From: JBBDWJ01 sp963824095
GTDB lineage: Bacteria > Acidobacteriota > Terriglobia > Bryobacterales > UBA6623
Direction of reading: 5' to 3'
NCBI GenBank assembly: GCA_963824095.1
Contig: CAWGNS010000009.1
Coordinates: 558,001-622,000 of the forward strand
DNA length: 64,000 nucleotides
Shown: in pieces, positions 61,364-64,000 of the stretch
How the letters are laid out: the number at the start of each line of letters is the position of its first letter
Numbering within the stretch: position 1 is the first letter of the stretch
Notes under the pieces: generated by a model
Databases searched by the model: none
Told to the model about the DNA's origin: nothing
The model's input: only the letters and a program-made list of their open reading frames with translations
Program-made: the position numbers and the translations under genes

Positions 61364-62356
61364 CTAGTCCGTGACGGTCACTGCGGCGCTGAGTTGAGAC
61401 TGCGCACCCTCCGCCGTGCAGGCGATGTCGATGGGCCACTTGCCCAGCGCGGTCTTGTTGCCGATGCGCCACGACCAGGTGATGCGGCCTTCGCGGCCGG
61501 CGGTTTTTTCCTCCAGGCCGGCGGCGCGGCTTGGCCCCGAACGATAGCGCACGCGGACCGTGCAGCCGGCGCCGGCCGCGGTTTGTATCGTCAGGCTGGC
61601 CGTCGTGCTGCGGGCAATCGGCGAAGTCAGCCGCACGATGTGGAGCGGCACGGCGCCGGCTGCCCGGGCGCGCGGCTGAGCGCTTGCCTCGGCGGGCGCG
61701 GCTGCTGACACATCGACCGGCGCATCGCGGGGCACGCTGTCGGATAGCGCGCTGGACATGCTGCCGATTGGCTCGAAGCCTTCGCCGGCTGCTTTGCCGG
61801 GCGCGGTACTGGACGCGATCTGCGTCTCCTCCTCGCCAGTCGCCTGGCCCGGAACCCGGCTTGGCGCCTGGCTCGCCGCTGGACCGCGCGCGTCGGCCGT
61901 CGGCTTCGCCGGCGAGGTTTCGGGCGGCGCCGGGCCGCCGCGGCCCATGTACGAGTAGTAGGCTCCCGACAGCAGCACGAGCAGCGCAACGGCGAATCCC
62001 GCGGGTTTCACCACGGTTCGAATCAGGTAGTGGTTGAGAAACTGCGCTCGCCGCCGGATGCCGCGGCGGGCATCCTCGTAGGGCTTCACCAGCAAAGGGT
62101 GGAATTCGCGAATGTGGCGGTTCCAGCAGTAGTTGCAGAACGGGCCGTGGCCGCAGTTGCTGCACATGATCGCGCTGTGCTCTTCGCGGAAGGTGTTCGC
62201 GCCGCAGTCGGAGCAGTGCACCGGCACGGCCTCTTCGGTGTAGGGTGGCGGCGGCGATTCGGCGGTCTCGCCCTTGGTGTCCTTTTCAATACCCGCCAGG
62301 GCGGCGTTGATTTTGTGTTCTTCGTCGATCTTGTCGAGTCGCTCGCGGAATGTCAT
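61364..62356 (-). CDS. Zinc-finger membrane protein with exported C-terminal domain
   Basis: 330 residues. A cysteine/histidine cluster C48-x2-C51, C65-x2-C68, C74-x2-C77, H81, H86 (HCSDCGANTF, CSNCGHGPFCNYCWNRHIREFH) resembles a B-box or double zinc ribbon. One helix (AGFAVALLVLLSGAYYSYMG, about 117-136) is followed by a long Pro/Ala/Ser-rich linker and a beta-sandwich (RLTSPIARSTTASLTIQTAA, WSWRIGNKTALGKWPIDIAC) outside the membrane. Unknown function; an intracellular zinc domain linked to an extracytoplasmic Ig-like domain suggests sensing or assembly. Ribosome-binding site GGAGAGG upstream. Confidence 0.8.
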   Translation of the reverse strand: MTFRERLDKIDEEHKINAALAGIEKDTKGETAESPPPPYTEEAVPVHCSDCGANTFREEHSAIMCSNCGHGPFCNYCWNRHIREFHPLLVKPYEDARRGIRRRAQFLNHYLIRTVVKPAGFAVALLVLLSGAYYSYMGRGGPAPPETSPAKPTADARGPAASQAPSRVPGQATGEEETQIASSTAPGKAAGEGFEPIGSMSSALSDSVPRDAPVDVSAAAPAEASAQPRARAAGAVPLHIVRLTSPIARSTTASLTIQTAAGAGCTVRVRYRSGPSRAAGLEEKTAGREGRITWSWRIGNKTALGKWPIDIACTAEGAQSQLSAAVTVTD

Positions 62357-62807
62357 GGAGTCGTCCTCTCCGCCCCGTGGAGCGAGCGGGCGCGGGGCCC
62401 GCGCTCTCGCGACGGAACCTTACTGGTTGGCTTGGACGGGCCGGAGAAAGCGACTTGCGATGACAGGCAGACGCTTCGAGCTGCGGAATGAAACGGAGCG
62501 ACGCGTGGCGGAGTTTGGTCCCGCCGAAGCGCGGCGCCTGGGTGTTGTTGCCCCGGAGAACGAGATCACAGCGATTATAGAAAAGATTTTGCCGTTAAAG
62601 CAATGCGGGATTGGGCAGCGTCTCAGACCCGATGCGGGCAGCCCGGCAGTGGAGGCGGCCACCCGCGGGCGGCGACAGGCGGGAGTGCCTTTGTCTACTT
62701 GTCGTGGAAAGACAATCCGTTGTGTTGCTGGCCGAACCCTTGGCCGCGAAAGTGCTAGATTAGCCTTTGGAACGAATTTCCGAAAATTCCCAGGAGACCC
62801 TTCACCC
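62357..62807. other. Divergent intergenic region
   Basis: Contains a diverged family D unit (62674-62700: ACAGGCGGGAGTGCCTTTGT). An open plus-strand frame runs through it into the DUF1080 gene but is not accepted as coding. No other feature seen. Confidence 0.5.
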
Positions 62808-63431
62808 ATGAAACGTTTGATGGTTGCTCTGGCGCTTGCTTGCGCCGTTTCCGCCACGGCCGCGGAACCTGGCTTCATTTCGCTGTGGGATGGCAAGACC
62901 TTCAACGGATGGAAGAAATCGGTCGACAGCCCCGATACGTTCACGATTCATGACGGCGCGATCGTCGCCAACGGTCCGACCGATCACGTGTTCTATGTCG
63001 GCGACGTGCACGGCGGCAAGTTCAAAGACTTCGAGCTGAAGGTCGACGTGATGACCAAGCCGCATTCGAACGGCGGCGTCTATTTCGACACCGAGTATCA
63101 GGCCAAGGGCTGGCCGGCGAAGGGCTTCGAGGTGCAGGTGAACAACAGCCACACCGACTGGCGCCGTTCGGGCGGGTTATACGCCGTGCAAGACGTCAAG
63201 GAAGCGCTGCCCGACAACCAGTGGTTCACCGAGCACATTGTCGTGAAGGGGAACAACGTCAAGATCTATCTGAACGACAAGCAGGTGGTCGACTGGACGC
63301 AGCCGGCGGACTGGACGCCCCCCAAAGACATGCCCGGCCGGAAGATCGGCGCCGGCACCTTTGCGCTGCAGGGCCATGACCCGGGCAGCACGGTTTATTA
63401 CAAGAATATTCGGGTCAAGCCGTTGGACTAG
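62808..63431 (+). CDS. Secreted DUF1080 protein (3-keto-disaccharide hydrolase family)
   Basis: 207 residues. Signal peptide MKRLMVALALACAVSATAAE, then a single concanavalin-like DUF1080 domain: FISLWDGKTFNGWK at the start, FELKVDVMTKPHSNGGVYFD in the middle, GFEVQVNNSH, HIVVKGNNVKIYLNDKQVVDW and FALQGHDPGSTVYYKNIRVK at the end. Complete for this domain. Members hydrolyse 3-keto-glycosides or glucans in Bacteroidota and Acidobacteriota. CAGGAGA (62791-62797) is the ribosome-binding site. Confidence 0.93.
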   Translation: MKRLMVALALACAVSATAAEPGFISLWDGKTFNGWKKSVDSPDTFTIHDGAIVANGPTDHVFYVGDVHGGKFKDFELKVDVMTKPHSNGGVYFDTEYQAKGWPAKGFEVQVNNSHTDWRRSGGLYAVQDVKEALPDNQWFTEHIVVKGNNVKIYLNDKQVVDWTQPADWTPPKDMPGRKIGAGTFALQGHDPGSTVYYKNIRVKPLD

Positions 63432-63463
63432 CCGGCACACCGGCCGCGGCGGCTTCCTAAGCC

Positions 63464-63705
63464 CCGGCAGGGGCGTATCCGTTTAATAGCCCACAGCTTC
63501 AGCCGTGGGTACACCCCCAAAAACCTTACGCGCCCTGCAAGGGGCGACACAGACCGCTGTTTGTCGTTTTCGAGGCCGCGGTCCTATTCCAGCAAACGCG
63601 ACCGACCTCGACCCGCCCCTTGCAGGGCGGGATTCGAGGTGCAATGGGTTCCCATTGGCTGAAGCCAAGGGCTATTCATCGGTTGCGCCCCTACCGGGGC
63701 TCAGC
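63464..63705. repeat. Family C inverted pair
   Basis: One unit (CCCCGGCAGGGGCG, TAGCCCACAGCTTCAGCCGTGG, CGCCCTGCAAGGGGCG; 63464-63550) faces another (CCCGCCCCTTGCAGGGCGGG, TTGGCTGAAGCCAAGGGCTA, CCCCTACCGGGGCT; 63615-63702). This is the most complete copy and shows that the family is a large inverted pair of about 240 bp built from small palindromes. Confidence 0.75.
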
Positions 63706-63708
63706 GAT

Positions 63709-64000
63709 TCACTCCACGGTCAGCGTGCGGGTCTCGACCTGGCCGCTCAGCATATCGTGCAAGCGGACGGTCCAGGTTCCCGCGGGGTCGTTGACCGCCA
63801 GGGGAATGTCTTTGGCGGCGTGCCCTTGTTTCGCCAGAACGTTTCCGGAATAGGATAGCTGCCGCTCGCCTTGCGGGTTGAGCACATCCACGTGGACTAC
63901 GTGCGTGGCGGCGGGCGTGCCTTCGGCGGCGATTCCGAAGGTCGCGATGGTCCCCCGTTTGGCTTCGGCCGGGGCGGCGACTTGCAGTTTCGGCAGGGGG
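63709..64000 (-). CDS. C-terminal end of a secreted protein with beta-sandwich domain (cut by window edge)
   Basis: Reads LPKLQVAAPAEAKRGTIATF, then HVVHVDVLNPQGERQLSYSG, LAVNDPAGTWTVRLHDMLSG and QVETRTLTVE to TGA at 63709-63711. Beta-sandwich closing domain of the kind found at the end of secreted glycoside hydrolases and peptidases in this phylum. Nothing upstream is visible, so the enzyme type is unknown. Confidence 0.75.
   Translation of the reverse strand, partial: PLPKLQVAAPAEAKRGTIATFGIAAEGTPAATHVVHVDVLNPQGERQLSYSGNVLAKQGHAAKDIPLAVNDPAGTWTVRLHDMLSGQVETRTLTVE

Noticed and set aside
1..64000. CRISPR array
   Set aside because: Repeats are dispersed or in inverted pairs; none is a regular direct-repeat/spacer series.

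Overview
The window is high-GC bacterial chromosome that fits the Acidobacteriota, most likely the Solibacter/Bryobacter lineage (inferred from gene families, not from a marker gene). The best signs are a secreted protein ending in the domain known as the Solibacter uncharacterized C-terminal domain (29530-31167), an 801-residue acidobacterial-type MacB/FtsX orphan permease (15893-18298) plus a relic of a second one (38567-38740), an Oar-like TonB-dependent receptor with a carboxypeptidase-regulatory plug extension (1-1411), DUF1080, sulfatase and amidohydrolase genes with Tat leaders, and a PEP-CTERM protein. No rRNA, tRNA, CRISPR array or intact transposase was seen.

Layout. 1-6 kb: TonB receptor (cut by the edge), a membrane protein, a sugar phosphate isomerase/epimerase and a Tat-exported amidohydrolase. 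6-9.5 kb: lysA, a 266-bp MITE-like element touching its stop codon, a broken small ORF of a type I associate with group II introns, and an erythromycin-esterase-like protein. 9.7-13.4 kb: the aldolase/acetaldehyde dehydrogenase pair of meta-cleavage pathways and a B12-type radical SAM protein. 13.8-24.4 kb: a large esterase, the permease, a frameshifted 2-hydroxyacid dehydrogenase, a family 2 glycosyltransferase, an SGNH hydrolase, a response regulator and a TIGR04282-type transferase. 24.4-25.1 kb: three tandem, related small units, each ending in an intrinsic terminator. 25.5-28.2 kb: a cytochrome c/PQQ dehydrogenase operon. 28.8-36 kb: small membrane protein, secreted Solibacter-type protein, a DedA-rhodanese fusion with an in-frame UGA, a PEP-CTERM protein bracketed by 45-bp inverted repeats, and a DUF91-like nuclease. 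36-45.7 kb: aquaporin, RidA-like protein, aldose epimerase, lipoprotein, a second large esterase, polysaccharide deacetylase and sulfatase. 46-53.1 kb: sigma factor, FecR-type anti-sigma/receiver and a tightly overlapped two-ATPase two-permease ABC operon. 53.6-64 kb: HEAT-repeat protein, a kinase-fold protein lacking the DFG aspartate, PilZ-like protein, two FAD monooxygenases, a zinc-finger membrane protein, DUF1080 and the end of a secreted protein.

Gene-free stretches are packed with at least seven families of short palindromic repeats, many as inverted pairs 80-160 bp long. Several genes have a -10 box only 6-8 nt before the start codon, which suggests leaderless mRNAs.

The observations I would follow first are the three terminator-linked small units at 24369-25075 (one inside a 232-bp element with 38-bp terminal inverted repeats) and the UGA in the rhodanese active-site loop at 31450-31452, followed at the right distance by a hairpin that could act as a bacterial SECIS element.
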